Assembly (NCBI GenBank): GCA_916610825.1
Contig: OU744450.1
Coordinates: 8,266,030 to 8,330,029 of the forward strand
Direction of reading: 5' to 3'
DNA from: Haliclystus octoradiatus
Taxonomy: Eukaryota > Cnidaria > Staurozoa > Stauromedusae > Haliclystidae
DNA: 64,000 nt
Shown: piece by piece, positions 1 to 10,817 of the stretch
Layout: each line of letters begins with the position of its first letter
Numbering within the stretch: position 1 is the stretch's first letter
Notes under the pieces: model-generated
Database searches by the model: none
Seen by the model: the letters and a program-made list of their open reading frames with translations, nothing else
What the model was told of the DNA's origin: nothing
Made by a program: the position numbers and the translations under genes

Positions 1-1469
1 GTGATTTATTACATTGCTATCTCAAGTAACTTTGTACATCATAGAAAAATTATTGTGCATTAAATTATGTTTGAAGAATTCCGATTAATATGTTCCAACC
101 TGAGTGTAATTACGATTATATTGTTTTACCATCAATTTATTCTTATGTGCAATCATAGATTTCATAAGTTAGCTTTATCTGTTTTGATTTCTGTCTATCA
201 AATGCTTTGTTTTTAATGATCAGTTCTTTGAAAGATGTTCAAGTAAATTTGAAGCTAATAGATGTTTCCTGATAATTGATGAATATGCACAATGATTAAA
301 ATCAAGAACAAATGAGGTTGTCATAAAGGGTACTAGAAAAAGCATGAAAGATTGACTAGCCATTTATTGTCCCTTCGCGATCTCTGAGAAACTATGAGCA
401 AATTATGACTTATCTGCTAAGATTTGCAACTATAAAATAACAAATTTAAAGGTTTGGAGCCCACCTTCATATACGCCATTATAATAATTTCATTCATATA
501 ACATCAGTTGATAAGTTATTAAGAATCTGACACAAATTAGATGGTAAGAATACAGCGTGGTGCATAAGTGTAACATATTACAACTGATATTCAAACCAGA
601 ACTGTTAAAAGGGATATAATATATATAAAAACTCTTCAAAATTAAATGTTGTAAATAAATTTGAAGTTATCATTAGAAAGACACAACATAACTATCTTCC
701 AACGTAAATCAAATCTTTTTTAAAAGTATTAGATTTACTTCAATTTATTCGCTGCAGAATATAAAATTTAAAAATTTTATTTCTTATTTCAAAAGATATT
801 TTTGAGTTCTATAAGATGTAAATTGATAAAAGTAGTTGCATTTGTTGCAATGAGAGGCCATTAAAAGAAGCTCTGTGTATCGTTCATGTTTACGTGACGA
901 TCATTCTGTCATCTAGGTATTCTATACTTAGGGAATGGGAATGCGATATCGGGGAAAACTTGATTATATCCTCTCTAGCCTCTCCCACCTATAAACCTGA
1001 CGCAAATAATTTACTTTGAATAAATGTCTTTCCATCTTAATCTAAATAAGAAATGATTTACTTTGTTTATCATTGTTGGTTCAACACAATAAGAAAACAA
1101 AGAATGTAATAATGGAGGTTAAAATTTGAAAATTCATGCTTTGAATGTTAATTCTTTTTTCTGCTGTTTCAGGAAGATACACTATCAAAATATTGGCAAT
1201 TGAAAAAATTAAATCAATATTATATATAAACGCTTTTGATGCCAAAATCTTTCAAACATGTGTAACTGTGTAAAAAGAGCTAAAGTCAGAATTGGAAGAA
1301 TTCCAGAGAGCATTTTGTTAGATAGTTCAAATAATAGAATTTATTATACATGCGCAAGCCTTTCTAATAGGAACTCTTAAAGAAACTCATCGTACATTAT
1401 TTCTTTAATAGTTTATACGATAGGATTATCGCGATTACAATCACCTTGATGTTTAATGTTATTTATCAG
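1..1469 (+). other. 3' part of C-to-A intron
   Basis: AT-rich non-coding sequence with no long reading frame. It ends in a good acceptor (ttatttatcag) before exon A. A second strong acceptor-like site with a long pyrimidine run (ttttttctgctgtttcag) ends at 1172, but I see no Ig-like sequence behind it. The retrotransposon target site used in unit 8 corresponds to 646-650 here. Nothing else is recognised. Confidence 0.7.
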
Positions 1470-1706
1470 ACCTCAGCTCTGCAACCATTGACGATCCTGG
1501 AACCATCAAAGATGGAAGTGAAATAACTTTTACATGTTCAGCTGACAGTAATGGAGGAGTGGTCACTTATGAATATCAAATAAATAACATCGTAGTTACC
1601 AACCCACATAGAATTTTTGGCAGTGACAATGGTATGGATTTGAAATGCATAGCAAAGCTAGCTGGTTTTGCTGACAAGGAAAGCAGTGTCACATTAGTGG
1701 TTCAAC
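1470..1706 (+). CDS. Ig-like domain exon A, unit 1
   Basis: This internal coding exon encodes one Ig-like domain: 78 full codons plus a codon split 1/2 across the flanking introns. The first two bases complete the previous codon and the final C starts the next. It is bounded by a TTATCAG acceptor and a GTAAGT donor. Visible Ig hallmarks are the B-strand pattern G..ITFTC with Cys22, and the F-strand pattern DNGMDLKC with Cys59, the presumed disulfide pair. The usual core Trp after the first Cys is absent, with Tyr residues (VTYEYQI, 31-37) in that region. The family assignment rests on this pattern, so C2/I-set-like is the best guess. A lacks the third Cys found in B and C and has its own 43-50 loop (TNPHRIFG). 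The apparent in-frame ATG at 1559 is internal to the exon and is not a start. The partner exons and function (adhesion or structural extracellular protein) are inferred only from the domain type. Confidence 0.8.
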
Positions 1707-2102
1707 GTAAGTTAAATTCAAGTCTTATATTTAATAATTTAGGAGCAATACCTTGTTATAGTGGTAATTTTTACTACTAAAGGCAATTGACTGGATTAAT
1801 TTTCCATAGTTTAATATAATGAATTTGTTGATGAAGCAACAGCGCAGCATCTTTGATATATTTTAAGTGATATGTAGATGAAAACTTTGCTTAATTTGTC
1901 TAAATTTTATGTATGCCGTATGTATGTTAGGGTACTTGAAAAATAGATTCTTGTTACGTTTAAGCTGAATGAGCCTGTACACGGATGTCAAATGAGCTGT
2001 AAAACACGATGTTCATTCACTACGGTATCTATAGTGTATATGTTTATTTCTTGTCCTGTAAATTCGACCTTCAATTTTAAACATTTACATTATAATTTTC
2101 AG

Positions 2103-2226
2103 GTGCAGTTTATCTATAGCCAGGCTAGTGGTCAATCTATTCCATGCTATAATCCTAGACAATTTGTATATTTGGATATTTTGAGTTTGTGAAATATATA
2201 ATATAATTATGTTATAAGATAATAAA
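2103..2226 (+). other. Possible alternative terminal exon with poly(A) signal
   Basis: A good acceptor (cattataattttcag) ends at 2102. Joined to the donor of exon A at phase 1, the reading would add five codons (R-A-V-Y-L) and stop at TAG. A canonical AATAAA lies at 2221-2226. Such an exon would release a protein ending after an A domain. Other units keep the site, with His in place of Tyr in most copies. The signals are visible, but use of the exon is pure inference and AT-rich DNA produces such motifs by chance. Confidence 0.2.
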
Positions 2227-3365
2227 CCTTATTTCCTAATTCACGTGAGAGCTTTTTACGCAAAGGATAAGAAAATATCTATACTTTCGATATTCAGCAT
2301 TTCTTGTAATTACAAAAGGTCTCAAAATCAAATTATCAGATCTGATTGCATTTTTCTTCAGAGCTTACCATGCTCATTGTTGTTTGCTTTTTCTAGCAAA
2401 CTGCTTCTTTGTATATCAATGAGGGACAGTACTTATTTGCTTAACAAACATGTGAACATCTACTATATAGACCGTTCTTGAAAATCGTGTTAATTATTAG
2501 TATACTGGTAGACGCTGGATGTACTGTCTTTAGATAGTTTCTAACATCTCTACTACTATATAAAAATGACCTTCAAATATTTTTACGCGCCAATCTCAAA
2601 AACCATGCGAAGAAATCCTGAACATCATACATCATTGGAAAGCTCTCTTTCGTGGTCTCAACATAGGCTATATTGAATTTTGACAAATCAACTGAATTCG
2701 TTGTAAAATTGAAAAATAAAGTTTTCCGTAAAATATCAAAGCCACAGCCTTCCAGAGCAAAGCCATGCAGGCAATGAACCGCGGACTTGATCAAGTGTTT
2801 TTAAATCTCGAACAAAACCAAAAACATAAATTGGGATGATGACGAAAACCCCTTTCTTCTTGTGTGATTATCTATGTTTAATAAACTGTCAGTGAAATTC
2901 TTCTTCTCCAGACGCAGTTCTCAGCTGAAAATCAATTATAAATTTCACTACAGAGAGTGCTATGTTTACGAAATTCAAAATAACCTATGAATTTTCAACA
3001 ATATTTGGTTTCAATCGTTTGAATTGTAAAAACATCCCCAAGCATCCGCTGTATCAAATTATCTATCAAATGTATTTAGTAACAGCGACAAGGAAAATCA
3101 TGATGAAATGTAGACATAAATAAATCTCAAATCTCTAAAGTCTCTTACTGTATATTATAATAGCATTTCACAGTTTAAAAGAAATCAGTATAGTAGTAGT
3201 TCATGATTTGAAAATGAAAGTATTAATAGTAGTAAGATTTTGCCCAAATATTCTCAAGAATTCCAGTTGCAATTTGATATTGATAATCTACTACGAATAT
3301 ATAGCTCAATATGAACCAGTTTATTGAAAAAAATTCAAGCCAACAATCAGACAAATGTAACGAAA

Positions 3366-3413
3366 GCGTGGTGTGGCCCGTGGTAGGATTTAGTAGTAAA
3401 CCACGGTCCACGC
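3366..3413. repeat. Imperfect palindrome (GCGTGG...CCACGC)
   Basis: GCGTGG (3366-3371) pairs with CCACGC (3408-3413), and CCGTGGT (3378-3384) pairs with ACCACGG (3400-3406) around a 15-nt loop. This is GC-rich for the region. All eight units have it, with one loop variant (gtggttgg in units 2 and 7, gtggtagg elsewhere). Its function is unknown. Confidence 0.6.
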
Positions 3414-3420
3414 AATAGTA

Positions 3421-3441
3421 TTAGGTTAGGGTTAGGGTTAG
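3421..3441 (+). repeat. Short TTAGGG-type tract
   Basis: One degenerate and two perfect TTAGGG-type repeats lie directly beside the palindrome. This is the metazoan telomere hexamer, but the tract is only 21 nt. It could be a relic of telomere-templated break repair or simply a terminal part of the surrounding repeat element. It is present at the same place in every unit. Confidence 0.7.
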
Positions 3442-4648
3442 TCCGAAAATGTCTTTGTATAATTATGCTTTGACATTCATTAGCCAGCTTTTAAATTAAA
3501 AGCCTATTCAAAAGGTCATAACATAAATGGAACCAGTCCAACCAAATTTTCTCCTTTCCACTGCTATCACATGGGGATATAATTATGAAGATGAATGTAA
3601 TGTGTGTATTATTGCTTCATTTAGCTATCGAATAAAGGAATTTATTTCGATAAAACAGTATTAACCTATTCTTTTGATAAAACGGCATTGACGCATTTTT
3701 TATATAGTTCATATTGAATTAGATGTCTACAGTAAAGATTTATTAATATCTATCAAATTGCAATTGGAGCACTTGAAAATCGTTTGGCAAAATCTTACTT
3801 TAATTAATACTTCTAAATAATGAATTATTATTAGTATAAGCAGGACGTCTGATATGGAAGGATTATGACATTTTTATTAACACACTTTCATTAGCTTTTA
3901 ATAATTACGTTTCAATTTTCTTATGGCATTTTATGTATGACGTTTTTATATATGGTTCATATTGAGCTATATATTCCTAGTAGTTTATTAATATCAAACT
4001 GCAACTGGAAATCTTGAGAATATTTGGGCAAAATCTTACTACTATTCATAATTTCATTCAAATCATGAACTACATACTGATTTCTTTTAAACTGTGAAAT
4101 GCTATTATAATATACAGTAATGGAATACGGGAGGATTGTGACATTTTAGTTTTAAGTTATATACATACAATATATGCTACATACATTTATGTCTTCAATG
4201 CTTCTTTGAGTTTAGTAAACATTACTAATTTTCGTAACCAAATGGATTTGAAAGATAATTTTTAAAGTTATGTTCAATGTTGTTACTACTTATATATTGA
4301 AATGGCAAATAGTGTAACTGAAATCCGTACCATTTTTATTTTAACCTTTTCCAAAAACGCTTCAGTAATCATTGTAACATTGTAATCTTTTCAACTTTAG
4401 CAAAATATTTTTCAACATGATATACACACAGTAACCGAAATCGAATAATGGTTTTGAAATCTTATATAACTCTTAAATTGTAAGAGTCAATCTTTATTAT
4501 ATACCGTTCCTGTTAACAATAGATTTTTGATTCTGAAATCAATACTTTGTATAGAGCGAAACCACCTCCTTAGTGGAGAAAATTAAATACAGCTTCTCAA
4601 CAGTAACAGGATTGCGCCGAAGGCCCACAAGGCCCTCCCCAGGAGCTA

Positions 4649-4678
4649 GAAAAAAGCTGCCGTAGGCAGCCTTTTTTC
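4649..4678. other. GC-rich hairpin with A-run/T-run flanks
   Basis: GAAAAAAGCTGCC pairs with GGCAGCCTTTTTTC around a GTA loop, with a single bulged base. The preceding 60 bp are also GC-rich with smaller inverted repeats (GGCCcacaaGGCC, CTCCttagtGGAG). The shape is that of a bacterial intrinsic terminator or a Pol III stop. In this animal intron it is more likely part of an old repeat or a folded RNA segment. Confidence 0.6.
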
Positions 4679-4978
4679 CTTGTGTTAGTTATAATAATGA
4701 CTTCAAACTGTTACTACCAATATAGACAATCATATTTATTAACAAAACAAATATAAAGCAGTTATACATGCTATAGGTACTCTGATTCAGATATTTTTGG
4801 TTACAATGAATTGCAGAAAAAGGCAAAATACCAACAATAGCAACGTTTTGACGGATTCTTATGTCTCATTTACCAGCATAAATGTATGTAATTAAGCTCT
4901 TCACCTTGGAGAATTTCGCCAACTTTGCAATAAAATATAATCATATCAATTCAATGTATAATGTGTTTAACTGCTTAG

Positions 4979-5215
4979 AACTCACTTCTGCAACCATCAT
5001 TGATCCTGGAGTACTCAAGGCTGGATTGGAAATAACCTTCACTTGTTCATCAGTTAGCAGCGGAGGAACGGTCACATATGAATATGAGATTGCTGGAATT
5101 TCAGTTTCAAACCCTTACACACCTTCCGCAGATGACAATGGTATGGAATTGAAATGCATTGCAAGTTTATCTGGCTGCCCTCCGCAAGAAAGCACTGTTT
5201 CTCTAGTTGTTCAAT
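4979..5215 (+). CDS. Ig-like domain exon B, unit 1
   Basis: An internal exon of the same 237-nt length and 1-1 phase as exon A, with acceptor ctgcttag and donor GTAAGTAG. The product aligns to A without gaps (48 of 78 identical) and to C (61 of 78). It has the same Cys22/Cys59 pair, the same DNGMELKC F-strand motif and Tyr in place of the core Trp. A third Cys at 66 (SGCPPQE) is shared with C and absent in A, so it may form an extra or intermolecular bond. The frame happens to stay open upstream to an ATG at 4882, but that stretch is intronic: it lies before the acceptor and shows no domain or signal peptide. Spliced after A the junction codon is CAA (Gln). Spliced before C it is TAC (Tyr). 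Confidence 0.82.
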
Positions 5216-7041
5216 GTAAGTAGATCTTACTGAGTGTTGAGAAACAGTTTCAGTTTTGCAGTAATGCAGAAAATATATCATTGACGGAAATATGCATTGC
5301 AATAATTTGAAGACCTTTTTATTGTAAATCCTTGAGATTTCTACCATGCTCTTCATATGATAAGGATAGATTAGACAACCATTTTGCCAATCTAAATTAT
5401 ACTATCTTTTGAAAGCCAATACACAAATATAAGGAATTTACTAGTATGCAATATAGTGGTACCACAAAGGAGTGTAGGGTAAGATCTGACCCTAATGAGA
5501 TACAAGTTTCAATTTGATAATAGGTATTATACCCTTCTTAAGCAAACAGTCATATTCGGTAAAAGCTTTCAGATATGTCAGGATGAGATCTTTCTAACAA
5601 GTTTCTGGGGTATTATTTGAAAGATTTTATTATGGTACCATAAATCAAATTTTACTTATTTACGCCATTTTTTCTTAAATAAACTTTTCATTAAAATTTT
5701 CATTTTATATAACTACTGCAACGGTAGCACATATAAAGCACCGTCATTTGAGTACGACAATATCAAAATAATTATAATTATAATTTCTGGAGAGAAGTTT
5801 TATTCAACCGCGACTTCACCTAACTTTAATTTAACACAGTAACGGGAAGATTTATGATATTCCATCTCAGCAATTCTGTTAGACGTATAGATTAGATTGT
5901 ACCTATGCATAATAATAATAATAATAATATATGATGTAAGAGTAAAAAAATACACAATCTTTAATGTCTTTTATTCTCAAGTGTGTATAATTTTATTCTT
6001 TGATCATATAATATTATTATATTATTATTTAGTGCTCTGTTGAATGAATAGAGCATTATATTAAATGCCATGAGATAAACAAAAAATTTATTAAAAAAAT
6101 ACCAATATAAAAGTACATATATATGTAGTTTTATTTTGAACAACTTTTCAAAATAAAATCGATTGTCAAAGTTTCTTCAAAGAGAATTTATACCTTCCGA
6201 ACAAATCTATGAAGTCCTATATTTGAGTTGTAAAATGTTGAATTATTTGCACAAACAAATATTTTTGAGCTTCGTTCCTTTCACGGGCTGGAATTTTATT
6301 GAACCAACACGATACTAACTGGTAGGCATTATTTTTTGATGAATTTATAAATCTTCAACACCGAATGAAGGTAATTCCCGAAAATAATGATGCCTTTGAA
6401 AACAACAAATTAAAAGCTTATCAAATCACAGCTACGTAATTATTCTACCAAAATAAGGATTGAGATTTGAATTTGTATAGGCCTAGGGCTATAAACTACT
6501 TTGCAGACATGGAAAGACAGCAGACACTTCTAGATCACGATATATTTACCATTTTTAACTTCATATTCTTCTTACGCCGACTTTATTTTGTTCTAATTGT
6601 TTAAAAATTTTGAAATTACATTAAACGGGGTGTTAAAATCACACGGCTATTTATATTTTTATTCAAATCAACAATTGTAATAGAATGATTCTTAAATTTA
6701 TCGTTTTGGAAACTTTTGTTCAATTACTATTTTATTTACCTTAATCCAAGTAATTCAGCTCAAGTAAGGTATTCTTTATTTCGATTGCCTCTTTAATTGT
6801 AACAACATTCACCTTCACTCACAAAATTTCCGTATTAACAATTAACTTCAAGTGGAAAACAATATAGTTCTGTTTTTGAGATTTCAATTTGAATTCGATC
6901 TGGCTACCCGCCAGATTAACAACCTATGATATTGTGAAAACTATAAATTCAGGAACAAATAACAAAATTTCTCAAACTGTTTCATCTGATATTAGGGTAG
7001 TAGTTGCAATAACTATAATGTTATTTTAATTCATTTGTTAG
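5216..7041 (+). other. B-to-C intron, unit 1 (1826 bp)
   Basis: AT-rich, with no gene recognised. It contains an AAT microsatellite (5911-5928), a length-variable AT-rich stretch around 6040-6130 that distinguishes units, and several short hairpins. One of these is a perfect 7-bp stem ATCTGGC/GCCAGAT at 6898-6916 about 125 bp upstream of exon C. Confidence 0.75.
5911..5928. repeat. AAT microsatellite
   Basis: Six AAT repeats here; seven in units 2 and 7 (from 13584 and 52001) and six in units 3, 4, 5 and 6. The count is a useful unit tag. Confidence 0.9.
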
Positions 7042-7278
7042 ACCTCAGCTCTGCATCCATTAATGATCCAGGAACACTCCAGGCTGGAAGTCAGGTTACT
7101 TTCACTTGTTCATCAGTTAGCAGTGGAGGACCGGTTACATATGAATATGAGATTGCTGGAATCTCAGTTTCAAACCCTTACACAGCTACTGCAGCTAACA
7201 ATGGTATGGAATTGAAGTGCATTGCAATCCTATCTGGTTGCCCTCCGCAAGAAAGCAGTGTTTCATTAAATGTTGAAT
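7042..7278 (+). CDS. Ig-like domain exon C, unit 1
   Basis: The third 237-nt, phase 1-1 exon of the unit, with acceptor ttcatttgttag and donor GTAAGTAA. Its domain is the sister of B: same Cys22, Cys59 and Cys66, and identical VTYEYEIAGI core. Differences cluster at 1-20 and 48-52. Protein identity across the seven C copies in the window is complete by eye. Joined to the next unit's exon A the junction codon is TAC (Tyr), so the frame runs through from unit to unit. No Ser/Thr linker, EGF module or membrane segment lies between domains. Confidence 0.82.
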
Positions 7279-9142
7279 GTAAGTAACTGATGATCGGTGT
7301 TGATGAAGATTGATGTTATGAAAATATGCAAAAGCAATATTAGTGAGAAATATGTTTCACAACTATCAGCAATTTATTGTAATGTTCTTTATATGACAAG
7401 TATACATTAGAATATCATTTTAATTATGTTAATTTTACTTCCCAGCCGTTGCCAAATACATTTCTCCTGCTATGCTTTATAAATGTATTATTAATAGATG
7501 TAGTGTACCATCTGACTCTATAGTGATACAAGTTCAAATTCATAAAGGCAACTATATTTATATCAATTTAACAAAACGTTTTACTTTACAATTTTAAAAT
7601 AGGTAAGGATGAAATCATATGTTCCTGGTATTGTATGAAAAAGGGGTAGTACGGTACTATACATACATATCATAGTGATTTATTACATTGCTATCTCAAG
7701 TAACTTTGGACATCATAGAAAAATTATTGTGCATTAAATTATTTTTGAAGAATTCCGAATAATATGTTCCAACCTGAGTGTAATTACGATTATATTGTTT
7801 TACCATCAATTTATTCTTATGTGCAATCATAGATTTCATAAGTTAGCTTTATCTGTTTTGATTTCTGTCTATCAAATGCTTTGTTTTTAATGATCAGTTC
7901 TTTGAAAGATGTTCAAGTAAATTTGAAGCTAATAGATGTTTCCTGATAATTGATGAATATGCACAATGATTAAAATCAAGAACAAATGAGGTTGTCATAA
8001 AGGGTACTAGGAAAGCATGAAAGATTGACTAGCCATTTATTGTCCCTTCGCGATCTCTGAGAAACTATGAGCAAATTATGACTTATCTGCTAAGATTTGC
8101 AACTATAAAATAACAAATTTAAAGGTTTGGAGCCCACCTTCATATACGCCATTATAATAATTTCATTCATATAACATCAGTTTATAAGTTATTAAGAATC
8201 TGACACAAATTAGATGGTAAGAATACAGCGTGGTGCATAAGTGTAACAAATTACAACTGATATTCAAACCAGAACTGTTAAAAGGGATATAATATATATA
8301 AAAACTTTTCAAAATTAAATGTTGTAAATAAATTTGAAGTTATCATTAGAAAGACACAACATAACTATCTTCCAACGTAAATCAAATCTTTTTTAAAAGT
8401 ATTAGATTTACTTCAATTTATTCGCTGCAGAATATAAAATTTAAAAATTTTATTTCTTATTTCAAAAGATATTTTTGAGTTCTATAAGATGTAAATTGAT
8501 AAAAGTAGTTGCATTTGTTGCAATGAGGGGCCATTAAAAGAAGCTCTGTGTATCGTTCATGTTTACGTGACGATCATTCTGTCATCTAGGTATTCTATAC
8601 TTAGGGAATGGGAATGCGATATCGGGGAAAACTTGATTATATCCTCTCTAGCCTCTCCCACCTATAAACCTGACGCAAATAATTTACTTTGAATAAATGT
8701 CTTTCCATCTTAATCTAAATAAGAAATGATTTACTTTGTTTATCATTGTTGGTTCAACACAATAAGAAAACAAAGAATGTAATAATGGAGGTTAAAATTT
8801 GAAAATTCATGCTTTGAATGTTAATTCTTTTTTCTGCTGTTTCAGGAAGATACACTATCAAAATATTGGCAATTGAAAAAATTAAATCAATATTATATAT
8901 AAACGCTTTTGATGCCAAAATCTTTCAAACATGTGCAACTGTGTAAAAAGAGCTAAAGTCAGAATTGGAAGAATTCCAGAGAGCATTTTGTTAGATAGTT
9001 CAAATAATAGAATTTATTATACATGCGCAAGCCTTTCTAATAGGAACTCTTAAAGAAACTCATCGTACATTATTTCTTTAATAGTTTATACGATAGGATT
9101 ATCGCGATTACAATCACTTTGATGTTTAATGTTATTTATCAG
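7279..9142 (+). other. C-to-A intron linking units 1 and 2 (1864 bp)
   Basis: AT-rich and non-coding. It spans the arbitrary unit boundary at 7675. The acceptor-like pyrimidine run seen in unit 1 is repeated near 8845. No gene, RNA gene or mobile element is recognised. Confidence 0.75.
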
Positions 9143-9379
9143 ACCTCAGCTCTGCAACCATTGACGATCCTGGAACCATCAAAGATGGAAGTGAAATAAC
9201 TTTTACATGTTCAGCTGACAGTAATGGAGGAGTGGTCACTTATGAATATCAAATAAATAACATCGTAGTTACCAACCCACATAGAATTTTTGGCAGTGAC
9301 AATGGTATGGATTTGAAATGCATAGCAAAGCTAGCTGGTTTTGCTGACAAGGAAAGCATTGTCACACTAGTGGTTCAAC
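9143..9379 (+). CDS. Ig-like domain exon A, unit 2
   Basis: Same exon structure as unit 1. It carries a private Ser72Ile change (AGT to ATT) near the end of the G strand; the counterpart in unit 7 keeps Ser. Leu75 is CTA here and TTA in units 1 and 6 (silent). Confidence 0.8.
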
Positions 9380-10817
9380 GTAAGTTAAAATCAAGTCTTA
9401 TATTTAATAATTTAGGAGCAATACCTTGTTATAGTGGTAATTTTTACTGCTAAAGGCAATTGACTGGATTAATTTTCCATAGTTTAATATAATGAATTTG
9501 TTGATGAAGCAACAGCGCAGCATCTTTGATATATTTTAAGTGATATGTAGATGAAAACTTTGCTTAATTTGTCTAAATTTTATGTATGCCGTATGTATGT
9601 TAGGGTACTTGAAAAATAAATTCTTGTTACGTTTAAGCTGAATGAGCCTGTACACGGATGTCAAATGAGCTGTAAAACACGATGTTCATTCACTACGGTA
9701 TCTATAGTGTATATGTTTATTTCTTGTCCTGTAAATTCGACCTTCAATTTTAAACATTTACATTATAATTTTCAGGTGCAGTTCATCTATAGCCAGGCTA
9801 GTGGTCAATCTATTCCATGCTATAATCCTAGACAATTTGTATATTTGGATATTTTGAGTTTGTGAAATATATAATATAATTATGTTATAAGATAATAAAC
9901 CTTATTTCCTAATTCACGTGAGAGCTTTTTACGCAAAGGATAAGAAAATATCTATACTTTCGATATTCAGCATTTCTTGTAGTTACAAAAGGTCTCAAAA
10001 TCAAATTATCAGATCTGATTGCATTTTTCTTCAGAGCTTACCATGCTCATTGTTGTTTGCTTTTTCTAGCAAACTGCTTCTTTGTATATCAATGAGGGAC
10101 AGTACTTATTTGCTTAACAAACATGTGAAAATCTACTATATAGACCGTTCTTGAAAATCGTGTTAATTATTAGTATACTGGTAGACGCTGGATGTACTGT
10201 CTTTAGATAGTTTCTAACATCTCTACTACTATATAAAAATGACCTTCAAATATTTTTACGCGCCAATCTCAAAAACCATGCGAAGAAATCCTGAACATCA
10301 TACATCATTGGAAAGCTCTCTTTCGTGGTCTCAACATAGGCTATATTGAATTTTGACAAATCAACTGAATTCGTTGTAAAATTGAAAAATAAAGTTTTCC
10401 GTAAAATATCAAAGCCACAGCCTTCCAGAGCAAAGCCATGCAGGCAATGAACCGCGGACTTGATCAAGTGTTTTTAAATCTCGAACAAAACCAAAAACAT
10501 AAATTGGGATGATGACGAAAACCACTTTCTTCTTGTGTGATTATCTATGTTTAATAAACTGTCAGTGAAATTCTTCTTCTCCAGACGCAGTTCTCAGCTG
10601 AAAATCAATTATAAATTTCACTACAGAGAGTGCTATGTTTACGAAATTCAAAATAACCTATGAATTTTCAACAATATTTGGTTTCAATCGTTTGAATTGT
10701 AAAAACATCCCCAAGCATCCGCCGTATCAAATTATCTATCAAATGTATTTAGTAACAGCGACAAGGAAAATCATGATGAAATGTAGACATAAATAAATCT
10801 CAAATCTCTAAAGTCTC

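Larger units (their letters stand above)
3145..4120. repeat. Large inverted repeat in A-to-B intron, unit 1
   Basis: The left arm (3145-3318) read in reverse complement matches the right arm (3953-4120) over about 170 bp at more than 90% identity by eye. Small gaps occur near the middle. The spacer of about 630 bp contains the palindrome, the TTAGGG-type tract and a more diverged direct copy of the right arm (about 3685-3875, again with 'gttcatattga' and 'caaaatcttac'). A transcript through the intron could fold into a long hairpin. It may be a non-autonomous mobile element with inverted arms. I see no transposase and no clear target duplication. Confidence 0.8.
1707..4978 (+). other. A-to-B intron, unit 1 (3272 bp)
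   Basis: The longest intron of the unit. In order it holds a possible alternative terminal exon (2103-2226), AT-rich sequence, the left arm of a large inverted repeat (3145-3318), a palindrome and TTAGGG-type tract (3366-3441), a diverged direct copy of the arm (about 3685-3875), the right arm (3953-4120) and a GC-rich hairpin (4649-4678). Small reading frames on both strands show no recognisable domain or coding signature. Confidence 0.75.
1..7674 (+). repeat. Tandem unit 1 (7674 bp)
   Basis: Reference unit. It contains exon A (1470-1706), exon B (4979-5215) and exon C (7042-7278). Positions 1-1469 are the 3' part of a C-to-A intron whose start lies outside the window. The empty retrotransposon target is at 646-650. 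Variants shared only with unit 6 include 'caccttgatg' at about 1441 and a 4-bp deletion at about 6048 ('gaatgaatagagc', where units 2-5 and 7 have 'gaatgaatacatagagc'). Confidence 0.93.

Noticed and set aside
1155-1280. Extra exon after the strong acceptor at 1172
   Set aside because: Joined to exon C at phase 1 the first codon becomes TGA. No Ig-like sequence, good donor or nearby AATAAA was seen.
1992-2481. Two + strand frames of 66 and 78 codons in the A-to-B intron
   Set aside because: AT-rich translations without domains. The first crosses an acceptor-like site and both are short enough to be chance.
2573-2794. 73-codon minus-strand frame repeated in every unit
   Set aside because: It is conserved only because the whole unit is. 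It has no domain, sits in an intron and shows no independent coding signature.
4649-4678. True bacterial terminator or bacterial contamination
   Set aside because: The hairpin lies in every copy of a spliced animal gene array, with no bacterial genes nearby.
4882-4978. In-frame ATG upstream of exon B as a real start
   Set aside because: The segment has no signal peptide or Ig sequence and precedes a good acceptor. The open frame there is most likely chance.
5072-5356. 94-codon minus-strand frame opposite exon B
   Set aside because: Antisense shadow of exon B running on into the intron; no recognisable protein.
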